From the NCBI GenBank assembly GCA_013001595.1, contig JABDMH010000064.1, positions 1-36,516 on the forward strand: 36,516 nucleotides of DNA, written 5' to 3'. The stretch's first letter is position 1. Each line of letters starts with the position of its first letter. The position numbers and the translations under genes are program-made. The notes under the pieces were generated by a model that had not been told where the DNA came from, ran no database searches, and was given only the letters and a program-made list of their open reading frames with translations. Shown here in pieces: positions 7,730 through 15,471 of this stretch. Source of the DNA: Saprospiraceae bacterium. GTDB lineage: Bacteria > Bacteroidota > Bacteroidia > Chitinophagales > Saprospiraceae.

Positions 7730-9100
7730 ATGAAGACTCCATTTGAGAGCCTGTTGGAGGGTCAGCGAAAAATCATGGATTTTTGGACTGAGGCAGGCAA
7801 AAGTGTAAATGAAAAGATGTCTGAATCTGTTGAAAAGCCTCCGATGGCCAATGAATTCCTACAATCATGGTTTGACAATTCAAAAAAGATGTGGGAAGAA
7901 AGTACCAAGATTGGCAACTTCGATGGTTCAGGATCTATACAAGCGAAAATGTTAAAGGATTGGGCTAAGCTCCAACAACAATTTGCAGAATTTTGGATGA
8001 AACAAACTGGGGATCCATGGAGCAAGCTAAATAGGGGCATGAATGGATTTGGAGCCAATCTGGATGCACAAGCTAATCCCATGAATTATTTGCAGGATTG
8101 GGTGCAAAAAAGTCAAGAGTGGACAGAAAAAGCACTCTTGAAGAATATGCCGTCCAGTCAGCACCAATACTTGAGAAACTTCAATGAAGTTTATGAACAG
8201 ATGAAAGGGTACTGGAAGCCTATCCAGGAGATGATCCGGACAAATACGCATGATCGGCAGCAACTCAATGAGTTGTTTGGTGAAAATAGCTATCTGCCAA
8301 TGATTGCCAAATTCATGGGCTTTCAGCAGGTCGCTGATCCAGAGATGCTGCGATCTCAAATGCAAGAATCTTATCAGAAATTCAATGAATGGCTGGAGGA
8401 GAATCCAATGGGAATGGTAGATTGGACCGAACAGATCAAGAAGTTTAATGATCTGGCCGTGAAAGCAGAAGGTTCACCATATTCCTACATGTACGAACTC
8501 AATAGGATGATGAGTGATGGCCTTGATTCATATCTAAGCATGTCAGGTCAGGGCAAGGATGTAGAAATGCTTAAGCTGATGAAGGAAATTCAGTTTGCCT
8601 ACTTTGCCTTTGTAACTAAGTTTACGGAAATGCAGCAACAAGTGTATCAATCTAGCTATAAGGCATTGCCAGAATCACTGAAGCATTTCTCCGAGAAGTA
8701 TCAGGAAGACAAAACCCTTCCCGAATACCAGGATTTTTTCAAGCATTTCGTCAATTCTTTAGAGAAGCATGTTACACAAACCTTTGCTTCGAAAGACTAT
8801 AGTACTTTGCAATCCACTGTCGCAAAGAATGCCAGCAATGTCAAACAATTGATGGGGAAATTGATTGAATTAGCAGCTATTGATCTTCCTTTTCTCACCA
8901 ATTCTTTTGCAGATGACGTAGCGATGGAAAATCAGACACTTCGGAAAAAGATTAGGGATCTTGAGCAGCGATTGGAAAAAATAGAACAAGCTGCACTTCG
9001 GGCGCCTGAACCACCGAAAACAGCCCCTGCTAAACCAAAAACTACCAGGCAAAGGGCACCCAGGAAGAAAGCTAAGACCAAGGCTGCACCTGTCAGCTAG
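7730..9100 (+). CDS. phaE: Class III PHA synthase subunit PhaE with a basic C-terminal tail
   Basis: Non-catalytic partner that activates PhaC in class III (Allochromatium-type) synthases. The N-terminal part (MKTPFESLLEGQRKIMDFW, then Trp-rich helices such as QSWFDNSKKMWEE) and the central region (LNELFGENSYLPMIAKFMG) fit PhaE. A coiled coil follows at about residues 398-423 (MENQTLRKKIRDLEQRLEKI). Residues 424-456 form a low-complexity Ala/Pro/Lys/Arg tail with 11 basic and one acidic residue (including TRQRAPRKKAKTKAA). At 456 residues it is clearly longer than the roughly 360 of typical PhaE. The tail resembles those of PhaF and PhaM, which bind DNA. It lies 53 bp before phaC. Confidence 0.85.
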   Translation: MKTPFESLLEGQRKIMDFWTEAGKSVNEKMSESVEKPPMANEFLQSWFDNSKKMWEESTKIGNFDGSGSIQAKMLKDWAKLQQQFAEFWMKQTGDPWSKLNRGMNGFGANLDAQANPMNYLQDWVQKSQEWTEKALLKNMPSSQHQYLRNFNEVYEQMKGYWKPIQEMIRTNTHDRQQLNELFGENSYLPMIAKFMGFQQVADPEMLRSQMQESYQKFNEWLEENPMGMVDWTEQIKKFNDLAVKAEGSPYSYMYELNRMMSDGLDSYLSMSGQGKDVEMLKLMKEIQFAYFAFVTKFTEMQQQVYQSSYKALPESLKHFSEKYQEDKTLPEYQDFFKHFVNSLEKHVTQTFASKDYSTLQSTVAKNASNVKQLMGKLIELAAIDLPFLTNSFADDVAMENQTLRKKIRDLEQRLEKIEQAALRAPEPPKTAPAKPKTTRQRAPRKKAKTKAAPVS

Positions 9101-9153
9101 TTTTCCAGATTTTGAAGACCATTTCCTAACCGAACATGACTGAACTATAAATT

Positions 9154-10200
9154 ATGCCAAACAATATTGCTGACCAACTCCTAGAGCAGGTCAACACGCT
9201 GGGTGATGCCATTAGAAATATTTCGGATGTCACAGAAGTTGATATCGCTACCGCAGAGCGAGAGATCGTATGGGAAGACGGAAAAGTCAAACTGTACCAT
9301 TTTAAATCAGATGTCAAGAAGAAATGTACAACTCCTGTCTTGATTTCCTACGCTTTGGTCAATCGGTGGGAGATGATGGATTTGCAACCTAATCGCAGCC
9401 TAATTCGAAAGCTTTTGAGCGAAGGGATAGACATCTATCTCATAGATTGGGGATATGCCAGTAAGCTGGAACGGTATAAAACAATCGAAGACTATATCTT
9501 GGGAAATATTCATGACTGCGTACGTTTTATCAAACGTAAGCATGATATTCCCCAAGTTAATCTTTTTGGAGTATGCCAAGGGGGCACATTTAGCTTGATT
9601 TACGCAGCGCTCCATCCTGAAAATGTGAAGAATCTTGTCACCTTGGTCACACCAGTGGACTTCGATGTTGAGGATGGTTTACTATTTACTTGGGCAAAGG
9701 ATCTGGACGTTGATGCCATCGTCGATAACTTTGGAGGTGTGGTGCCAGGTGAATTTTTGAATTCAGGCTTTGATCTCCTCAAGCCCATGAACAAAACACG
9801 AAAGTACATGGCCATGCCGCAAACTATGCAGAATAAGGAAGTGCTGATGAACTTTTTGCGCATGGAAAAATGGGTTGCGGATAGTCCCGATCAAGCAGGC
9901 GAAACCTATCGCCAATTCATCAAAGATTTTTATCAAAAAAACAAATTGGCTAAAGGTGAATTTGGTTTGAATGGTCAAATGGTTAACCTCAAGGATATTA
10001 AAATGCCTGTGCTAACCATCTATGCTAAGGCCGATCACATTGTACCTCCAGAAAGCACAAAACCAATTAAAGAGTTGGTCGGTGCTAAGGATAATCAACT
10101 TATGGAGTTTCCAGGAGGACATATCGGAGTCTTTGTGGGTTCGCGCTCACAAAAGGTGCTGACACCGGCTATTGCTGAGTGGTTGATCGAAAGAGATTGA
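9154..10200 (+). CDS. phaC: Class III poly(3-hydroxyalkanoate) synthase, PhaC subunit
   Basis: Catalytic subunit that polymerises (R)-3-hydroxyacyl-CoA on the surface of growing PHA granules. The 348-residue size is typical of class III (about 355), against about 560-590 for classes I and II. The lipase-like box GVCQGG carries the nucleophile Cys141. The other triad members are Asp294 (in YAKADHIVPP) and His323 (in PGGHIGVFVG). LVTLVTPVDF and YLIDWGY are further family motifs. It needs the PhaE partner encoded just upstream. A strong terminator follows, so it is the last gene of the operon. Confidence 0.94.
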   Translation: MPNNIADQLLEQVNTLGDAIRNISDVTEVDIATAEREIVWEDGKVKLYHFKSDVKKKCTTPVLISYALVNRWEMMDLQPNRSLIRKLLSEGIDIYLIDWGYASKLERYKTIEDYILGNIHDCVRFIKRKHDIPQVNLFGVCQGGTFSLIYAALHPENVKNLVTLVTPVDFDVEDGLLFTWAKDLDVDAIVDNFGGVVPGEFLNSGFDLLKPMNKTRKYMAMPQTMQNKEVLMNFLRMEKWVADSPDQAGETYRQFIKDFYQKNKLAKGEFGLNGQMVNLKDIKMPVLTIYAKADHIVPPESTKPIKELVGAKDNQLMEFPGGHIGVFVGSRSQKVLTPAIAEWLIERD

Positions 10201-10255
10201 CGTACATATGCGTATAGTGAGAAATGCTGCCTTTGCGCTGACTTCATGATGTTTT

Positions 10256-10283
10256 AAAGCCAGTATCTAGTACTGGCTTTTTT
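10256..10283 (+). terminator. Rho-independent terminator after phaC
   Basis: Perfect 10-bp stem AAAGCCAGTA / TACTGGCTTT with a TCTAG loop, running into a six-T tract that begins inside the stem. It lies 56 bp past the phaC stop and separates the operon from the hydrolase gene. Confidence 0.85.
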
Positions 10284-10380
10284 CATGTGACACTAGCAGC
10301 AATCATGTCAAAGAATAGTTGGAAAGGCTGTCGTTGACTTTGAAATAGATAATCTTTATTACTATTGCAAGCTCAGGAAA

Positions 10381-11256
10381 ATGATAAATACACTCCAGCA
10401 GTTGCCCTTGACTATACAGACCGATCATCAGACGCAGATTTCTTATACCGATTCAGGTACGGGTCCAACAATGTTATTTATACATGGGCTAGGAAGCAAC
10501 GGCAAGGCATTTATGCTTAACTCCAGTGAATTGAGTCAGTACTACCGGTGCATTACTGTAGACCTTCCGGGCTATGGTGCATCATCGAAAGAAAATGACC
10601 GAATAAGCATGACCTATTTTGCAGGACAGCTTCTTTTGTTCTTGCAGCATTTGAAATTGGGGGAGGTGATCCTGATTGGTCATTCAATGGGTGCGCAAAT
10701 AGCACTGCACATGGTGCACCTTCATCCAACGCTTGCTACCGATCTGGTACTAATTGCTCCAGCTGGTTTCGAAACTTTTAATGCTATGGAGCGCCAATGG
10801 ATAGAGTCAATGACGAGACCTGGCATTCTTAAAAGTGCTTCTTATGAGCAGATCATGAGTGCTTTTGCAGCAAATTTTTATGTGTTTCCAGGGGAAGCTC
10901 AGTTTATGGTGGAAGATCGATTGCGCTTGATGGAATCTAAAGCTGACTACGACTTTTATTGTTCATTGATCTATCATGCCACAACTGCCATGTTAGATGA
11001 GCCGATATTTCATATGCTGGGTAGTGTACAACAAAATGCCCTGATTATCTTCGGCAACGAGGATCAGCTGATTCCCAATCAGATCTTGCATCCCGGTGCA
11101 ACTACGAAGTCGGTGGCTGAAAAAGGAACTGCCCAATTACCTTTAAGCCATCTGCTGATGGTGTCGAGAGCTGGACACTTTGTGATGTTTGAACGGCCAC
11201 GGATTGTTAATGATGCCATCCATTCTTTCTTGCGAGGTAATCGGATTGATGTGTAG
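10381..11256 (+). CDS. Alpha/beta hydrolase
   Basis: Single-domain serine hydrolase of 291 residues without a clear signal peptide. The oxyanion segment FIHGLGSNGKAF lies at 33-44 and the nucleophile elbow GHSMG at 100-104 (Ser102); Asp228 (FGNEDQLIP) and His266 (SRAGHFVMFE) complete the triad. Such enzymes cleave esters, lactones or C-C bonds. It follows the PHA operon, so a role as intracellular PHA depolymerase or oligomer hydrolase is possible, but the terminator between them and the lack of a depolymerase signature make this only an idea. Confidence 0.85.
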   Translation: MINTLQQLPLTIQTDHQTQISYTDSGTGPTMLFIHGLGSNGKAFMLNSSELSQYYRCITVDLPGYGASSKENDRISMTYFAGQLLLFLQHLKLGEVILIGHSMGAQIALHMVHLHPTLATDLVLIAPAGFETFNAMERQWIESMTRPGILKSASYEQIMSAFAANFYVFPGEAQFMVEDRLRLMESKADYDFYCSLIYHATTAMLDEPIFHMLGSVQQNALIIFGNEDQLIPNQILHPGATTKSVAEKGTAQLPLSHLLMVSRAGHFVMFERPRIVNDAIHSFLRGNRIDV

Positions 11257-11367
11257 AGCCCACTACCGTAAGCCGGTTTGGCTCCCCAGCGTAGATTGGT
11301 CTGGGTACAAGATGTATGCCTTCTATCGGCGCCTCCAAGCATGATTTTTTAAATTGTACATTGAATC

Positions 11368-12669
11368 ATGTTTTCGTTGCTTCATATTTCTACTGTTCGA
11401 ACACTCCTGCCGCTCTTCATTGCCTTTTTCTTTCTTGGACAGGGTTATGGCCAACGGATAACAAGTCATGCCATCACACCAATTGATACCTCCCGTTTTA
11501 CAAAAGGGCAGCCAACAGATTTGATATCGGAGCGCTGGCGGCAGCTACTACTCTTTACCTGCCAAGAAGTACTGACTGGATGGTGGCATTCCTCTGAAGC
11601 AGTAGGTCGGGAACATCAATATGTAGATTTTGGCTATTTGGAGAATAATTCAAAGATCGGTCATCATGGTCCTGAAACTAAAGGAGGTATGCGACCTGCT
11701 GCACAGTCCGCATATGTGATTGCAGTGTCGCTATTCACCGATGTATATGATGCTAATTTCATCGATGTACCTGAGCAGGTTGCGATGGATCGGTCAATTA
11801 CGCTGATAAAATCCTTGGCAAAAGACCATGTAAGTAACGGAGGAATCCTACACGCATGGGGCAATCAATGGCAGTCAGCGCAATGGGCCAGCAAGGTGGC
11901 AGTTGCTGCTTGGCTTCTCTGGAATGAACTTGAAGAAGTTGATCAGATGCATGTTCGCAATATGATGGAATATGAGGCGAATCGATTCCTAAGAAAACAT
12001 CCACCAGCCGCAGATGAAAATTATCGTATAAATACCCATGCTGAAGAGAATGCCTGGGATGCCACTGGCATTCAAACGGCATGTGCAATGATGCCCGGAC
12101 ATGAAAATTATAAAGCTTGGTTTGACAAACTCGTAGAATATCGATTGACAGCATTGGCCACACCAGATGATCTGACAAATAGAAGATGGATGTATGATAG
12201 GGAGGTCAGGCAGGTGGTTGCTGGTTATAATATTGATCTAATCGGTGCACTTGGCAATCATAGTGCCTATCCCCACCCGGACTATATGGCCTCGCCTTTG
12301 CGCCATGCCACAGAGGGGTCACTGTTTTTTAAATTAGCTGGTTTGGTCGTTCCGGAATGCAACCGCTTTAATTATGGATTGGTCTACAATAATTTTATAT
12401 CACATATTTGGAATGATGTCAGTCCCATTTATAAAGCAGATGGTAGCATTTATTGGCCCATTAATATCGAAGAAGATCGACGATTTGAGTATATTACCTT
12501 TAGCATCATTGATCTAGGAGCTCAAAAACTGAGTGCTCATAAAGCCGATAGGGAAGCAGGAGTTATCTGGGAAGAAAAGCACACCGCACGAGCATTGGCA
12601 ATGAGAAAGACTGGCTTTATTGCTGCTAGTGCATATCTCGATCGATGGATCGATTTTCAGTTGGAGTGA
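11368..12669 (+). CDS. Secreted protein of unknown function, possible alpha/alpha-barrel enzyme
   Basis: A 433-residue protein with a Sec signal peptide (MFSLLHISTVRTLLPLFIAFFFLGQGYGQ, cleaved after GYG). The mature part has many Trp, Tyr and His residues and paired helices (AAQSAYVIAVSLFTDVYD, ASKVAVAAWLLWNELEEVD), plus conserved-looking polar stretches NTHAEENAWDATGIQ and NHSAYPHPDY. This pattern recalls alpha/alpha-toroid glycosidases and polysaccharide lyases, but I cannot name a family. Surface or periplasmic carbohydrate work is a guess. It starts 111 bp after the hydrolase. Confidence 0.7.
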   Translation: MFSLLHISTVRTLLPLFIAFFFLGQGYGQRITSHAITPIDTSRFTKGQPTDLISERWRQLLLFTCQEVLTGWWHSSEAVGREHQYVDFGYLENNSKIGHHGPETKGGMRPAAQSAYVIAVSLFTDVYDANFIDVPEQVAMDRSITLIKSLAKDHVSNGGILHAWGNQWQSAQWASKVAVAAWLLWNELEEVDQMHVRNMMEYEANRFLRKHPPAADENYRINTHAEENAWDATGIQTACAMMPGHENYKAWFDKLVEYRLTALATPDDLTNRRWMYDREVRQVVAGYNIDLIGALGNHSAYPHPDYMASPLRHATEGSLFFKLAGLVVPECNRFNYGLVYNNFISHIWNDVSPIYKADGSIYWPINIEEDRRFEYITFSIIDLGAQKLSAHKADREAGVIWEEKHTARALAMRKTGFIAASAYLDRWIDFQLE

Positions 12670-12811
12670 TTTAGCGAAATATTCCTTTGACAAGGCTGGG
12701 ATGTAGTTTATTTTAATACCTAAAAACTGACACTGCTCTACACATTGATGAATTTAATTCGCAGTGCAAATAAAGACCAATTTGCAAGGTAGGCTGATAA
12801 AAGGTTTATAA

Positions 12812-14362
12812 ATGTCCACGGGTCGCAAATATATAAGTGATAATCCAGGCCTTATCCTGAGGATGGCTTGGTTTCTAATCGCTCCCATAATTGCAATGTA
12901 CGTGGTTTGGTTTGTCGAGTTGGATCCTGCCAATCCAGCCGTGACCAATACACTTGCTGTTGCCATCTTGATGGCCATTTGGTGGGTTACAGAAGTTGTT
13001 CCTCTTGCCATCACATCACTATTACCCATTGTACTCTTTCCTGCATTGGGAATCATGGATGGAAGGGAAGTCTCCGCTACCTATTTTAACCATGTAATCT
13101 TTCTTTTTATTGGCGGTTTCTTAGTAGCTCTGGCGATTCAGAAGTGGAATCTACATAAACGTATTGCACTGAATATCCTACGTGTCATAGGCAGTAGCCC
13201 TGCTCGCATTTTATTGGGATTCATGTTTGCCACCGCTTTTCTTTCGATGTGGATCTCTAATACAGCTACTGCCATGCTAATGGTACCGATTTTATTATCG
13301 ATCATTCACAAACTTGAAGAGATCAATGGCATTGATCGGGTACGTCATTTTGCTATTGGACTTTTACTTTGCATTGCTTACAGTGCCTCGATCGGTGGCG
13401 TTGCAACGCTGGTGGGAACGCCCCCCAATCTTTCCTTTGCCCGTATATTTTATATCTATTTCCCAGATGCGCCTGAGATCTCTTTTGCCTTATGGTTCTT
13501 TTATGCTTTTCCGATCACACTCATATTATTTGGTGTACTATTTGGCTATTTGTATTTCGTATTTGTTAAGCACAAAGGAGGATGGAAGAGCCTGACTGGC
13601 AAAGAAATACTTAAGGAATACCAAAGTATGGGCAGAAGGAAGTATGAAGAAACTGTGTTACTGATCTTCTTCGTCATGCTGGCATTATTGTGGTTTTTTC
13701 GTGCGGATATAGACATAGGTAATTTTCGAATTCCTGGATGGTCGAATTTGTTTGCTCATCCACAGTTTTTTAATGATGGTACGGTAGCTATTTGTATTGC
13801 CATATTGCTATTTGTTGTACCATCTAGGGAAGAGCCAGGTACTTTTTTAATGGATTGGAAGGCCGCTGAGGCCATCCCATGGGAAATCATTCTGCTTTTT
13901 GGTGGCGGGTTTGCTTTGGCTAGCGGATTTAAAGAATCTGGATTGTCTCTTTGGTTTGGAGAACAATTGCAATTCTTAAGTGGCATGCATCCATTGATAT
14001 TGATTTTATGTATTTGCTTCCTGGTTACTTTCCTGACCGAAGTGACTTCAAACACAGCCACAGTAGAAACGTTGCTTCCCATTCTGGCTGGACTGGCCAT
14101 CAGCATAGAGACGAACCCTTTGCTCTTGATGTTACCGGCTACCATTGCGGGTTCCCTAGCGTTTATGCTTCCCGTCGCCACTCCACCCAATGCGATTATT
14201 TTTGGGAGCAAACGCATCACCGTGGTGCAGATGGCGCGCACAGGTTTTTTATTGAATCTGCTGGGTATCATAATTGTTACTCTGGTCACCTATTACTTTG
14301 GAACATTTGTTTTTGATATTGTGGAAGGTCAATTTCCAGATTGGGCCAAGATCGCTGAATGA
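12812..14362 (+). CDS. DASS/SLC13-family sodium:anion symporter
   Basis: Inner-membrane transporter of 516 residues with about 11-12 hydrophobic segments. The two inverted-repeat SNT motifs of the divalent anion:Na+ symporter family are present: SNTATAMLMVPI near residue 150 and SNTATVETLLPI near 413. GVATLVGTPPNLSFARIF and PVATPPNAIIFGS are the matching Pro-Pro-Asn turns. Family substrates are dicarboxylates, citrate or sulfate; the sequence does not settle which. The gene converges on the DUF1295 gene, with the inverted-repeat element 14382-14547 between them. Confidence 0.92.
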   Translation: MSTGRKYISDNPGLILRMAWFLIAPIIAMYVVWFVELDPANPAVTNTLAVAILMAIWWVTEVVPLAITSLLPIVLFPALGIMDGREVSATYFNHVIFLFIGGFLVALAIQKWNLHKRIALNILRVIGSSPARILLGFMFATAFLSMWISNTATAMLMVPILLSIIHKLEEINGIDRVRHFAIGLLLCIAYSASIGGVATLVGTPPNLSFARIFYIYFPDAPEISFALWFFYAFPITLILFGVLFGYLYFVFVKHKGGWKSLTGKEILKEYQSMGRRKYEETVLLIFFVMLALLWFFRADIDIGNFRIPGWSNLFAHPQFFNDGTVAICIAILLFVVPSREEPGTFLMDWKAAEAIPWEIILLFGGGFALASGFKESGLSLWFGEQLQFLSGMHPLILILCICFLVTFLTEVTSNTATVETLLPILAGLAISIETNPLLLMLPATIAGSLAFMLPVATPPNAIIFGSKRITVVQMARTGFLLNLLGIIIVTLVTYYFGTFVFDIVEGQFPDWAKIAE

Positions 14363-14381
14363 CGTATGCCATATTATATAC

Positions 14382-14547
14382 CTAGTACTCTGTCCAGTTA
14401 ACTATGTTAATGAATATTAATCTGCTTTTTGATGAAGTTCGAGGCGCAAAACACAGACAGAGCCGTAGCTCTGGCGAGTAGTTGCAACAAAGAAATTCGT
14501 AAAAGAAATTAAAATTCTTGACAATATTTTGCTGGACAGAGTACTAG
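14382..14547. mobile_element. 166-bp MITE-like element with perfect 16-bp terminal inverted repeats
   Basis: The ends are CTAGTACTCTGTCCAG (14382-14397) and its exact complement (14532-14547). It has no coding capacity. It fills the gap between the convergent DASS and DUF1295 genes, ending 9 bp before the latter's stop. Its right half (from about 14464) recurs in diverged form at 18128-18211, with shared words AGCTCTGG, GCAACAAAG and GACAGAGTACTAG at identical spacings (17 and 51 bp). That marks it as a repeat family, most simply a non-autonomous element. No autonomous partner is visible. Confidence 0.75.
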
Positions 14548-14556
14548 TCTAGTTCT

Positions 14557-15333
14557 TCAATATAGGTAGGGTATCAGGTTCCAAGTATTTTTCATGTAAG
14601 ATCGGAACCTTGGATCTTGTCCGTATTTGATTTTCCATTTTTCCTGAAGTAGGGGAATCCCACTGATGCGAATAAGCAGCAATGAGATCCATAGAGGACT
14701 TAGTAGACTTAGATAACCGTAAGGTGTTGATATAGCTGTGATCGAAATGCCAATCCAAAAGAGAATTTCTCCTGTATAATTCGGGTGCCGAATGTAACGC
14801 CAGCAGCCAGACTTCATGAATTGATTTGGGTGCTTTTTCTTAAAATGGTACTTCTCTCGATCTGCAATGGCTTCTAATAATAGTCCGGATACGGCAATAA
14901 ACAGGCCTGTAATATAGACATTGGAAATTTCTATACTTACCTCACTAAATAGGATCAGCAAAGGGAGACTCACTACGAAACAGGTCAAGGCTTGTAGGGA
15001 CCAAAATCCCAAGTAGCTGACTAGCCTAGGCCGCATTTCATCAAATCGTTCATCTCGTCCGACAAGATGCACGCGTCGGAGTAGATAGAATCCAAGACGT
15101 AGTGCCCATAGTATAATCAGACTGGCAACAATGAGGTGAGGAAAAGAAGTCTCATTGCTAAGCAGCCCCAATAGGCTTATCAGGATGAAAGTAGTGGCAT
15201 AGGTGAGGTCCGTCAGTTTATCCGTTTGAAAAGTGTAGGCGAATGAGAAAGCTACTAAGTTGACGCTAACCGCTGTAATGAAAGCCCAAATAAACACGTC
15301 CCACATATGTTTCTTTAACTCTGGTCTAGGCAA
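14557..15333 (-). CDS. DUF1295 / steroid 5-alpha-reductase-like membrane protein
   Basis: A 258-residue protein with six or seven hydrophobic segments. The C-terminal half has the family signature: SGCWRYIRHPNYTGEILFWIGI, followed by a hydrophobic pair and LLLIRISGIPLLQEKW. DUF1295 proteins are related to isoprenylcysteine methyltransferases and steroid reductases. Their bacterial role is mostly unknown, so no reaction is assigned. It converges on the DASS transporter gene. Confidence 0.88.
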   Translation of the reverse strand: MPRPELKKHMWDVFIWAFITAVSVNLVAFSFAYTFQTDKLTDLTYATTFILISLLGLLSNETSFPHLIVASLIILWALRLGFYLLRRVHLVGRDERFDEMRPRLVSYLGFWSLQALTCFVVSLPLLILFSEVSIEISNVYITGLFIAVSGLLLEAIADREKYHFKKKHPNQFMKSGCWRYIRHPNYTGEILFWIGISITAISTPYGYLSLLSPLWISLLLIRISGIPLLQEKWKIKYGQDPRFRSYMKNTWNLIPYLY

Positions 15334-15471
15334 TTTGTTCTGAGGAATTCAGTGCCGTGCTGGACAATCTGATGGCCAATTCTTTGGTAAACGATGTTTT
15401 CTAGTAGGGCTACATCACTAGAATCTCAGCACTGAATATCTTTAATTTTAGGTTATATGCTCAATTTGTCA

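Noticed and set aside
10381-11256. Calling the alpha/beta hydrolase a PHA depolymerase
   Set aside because: It lies beyond a strong terminator and has only general hydrolase motifs; context alone is not enough.
13756-14289. Long minus-strand frame inside the DASS transporter gene
   Set aside because: It is antisense to a well-supported membrane protein with family motifs; the frame is a by-product of that gene's codon use.
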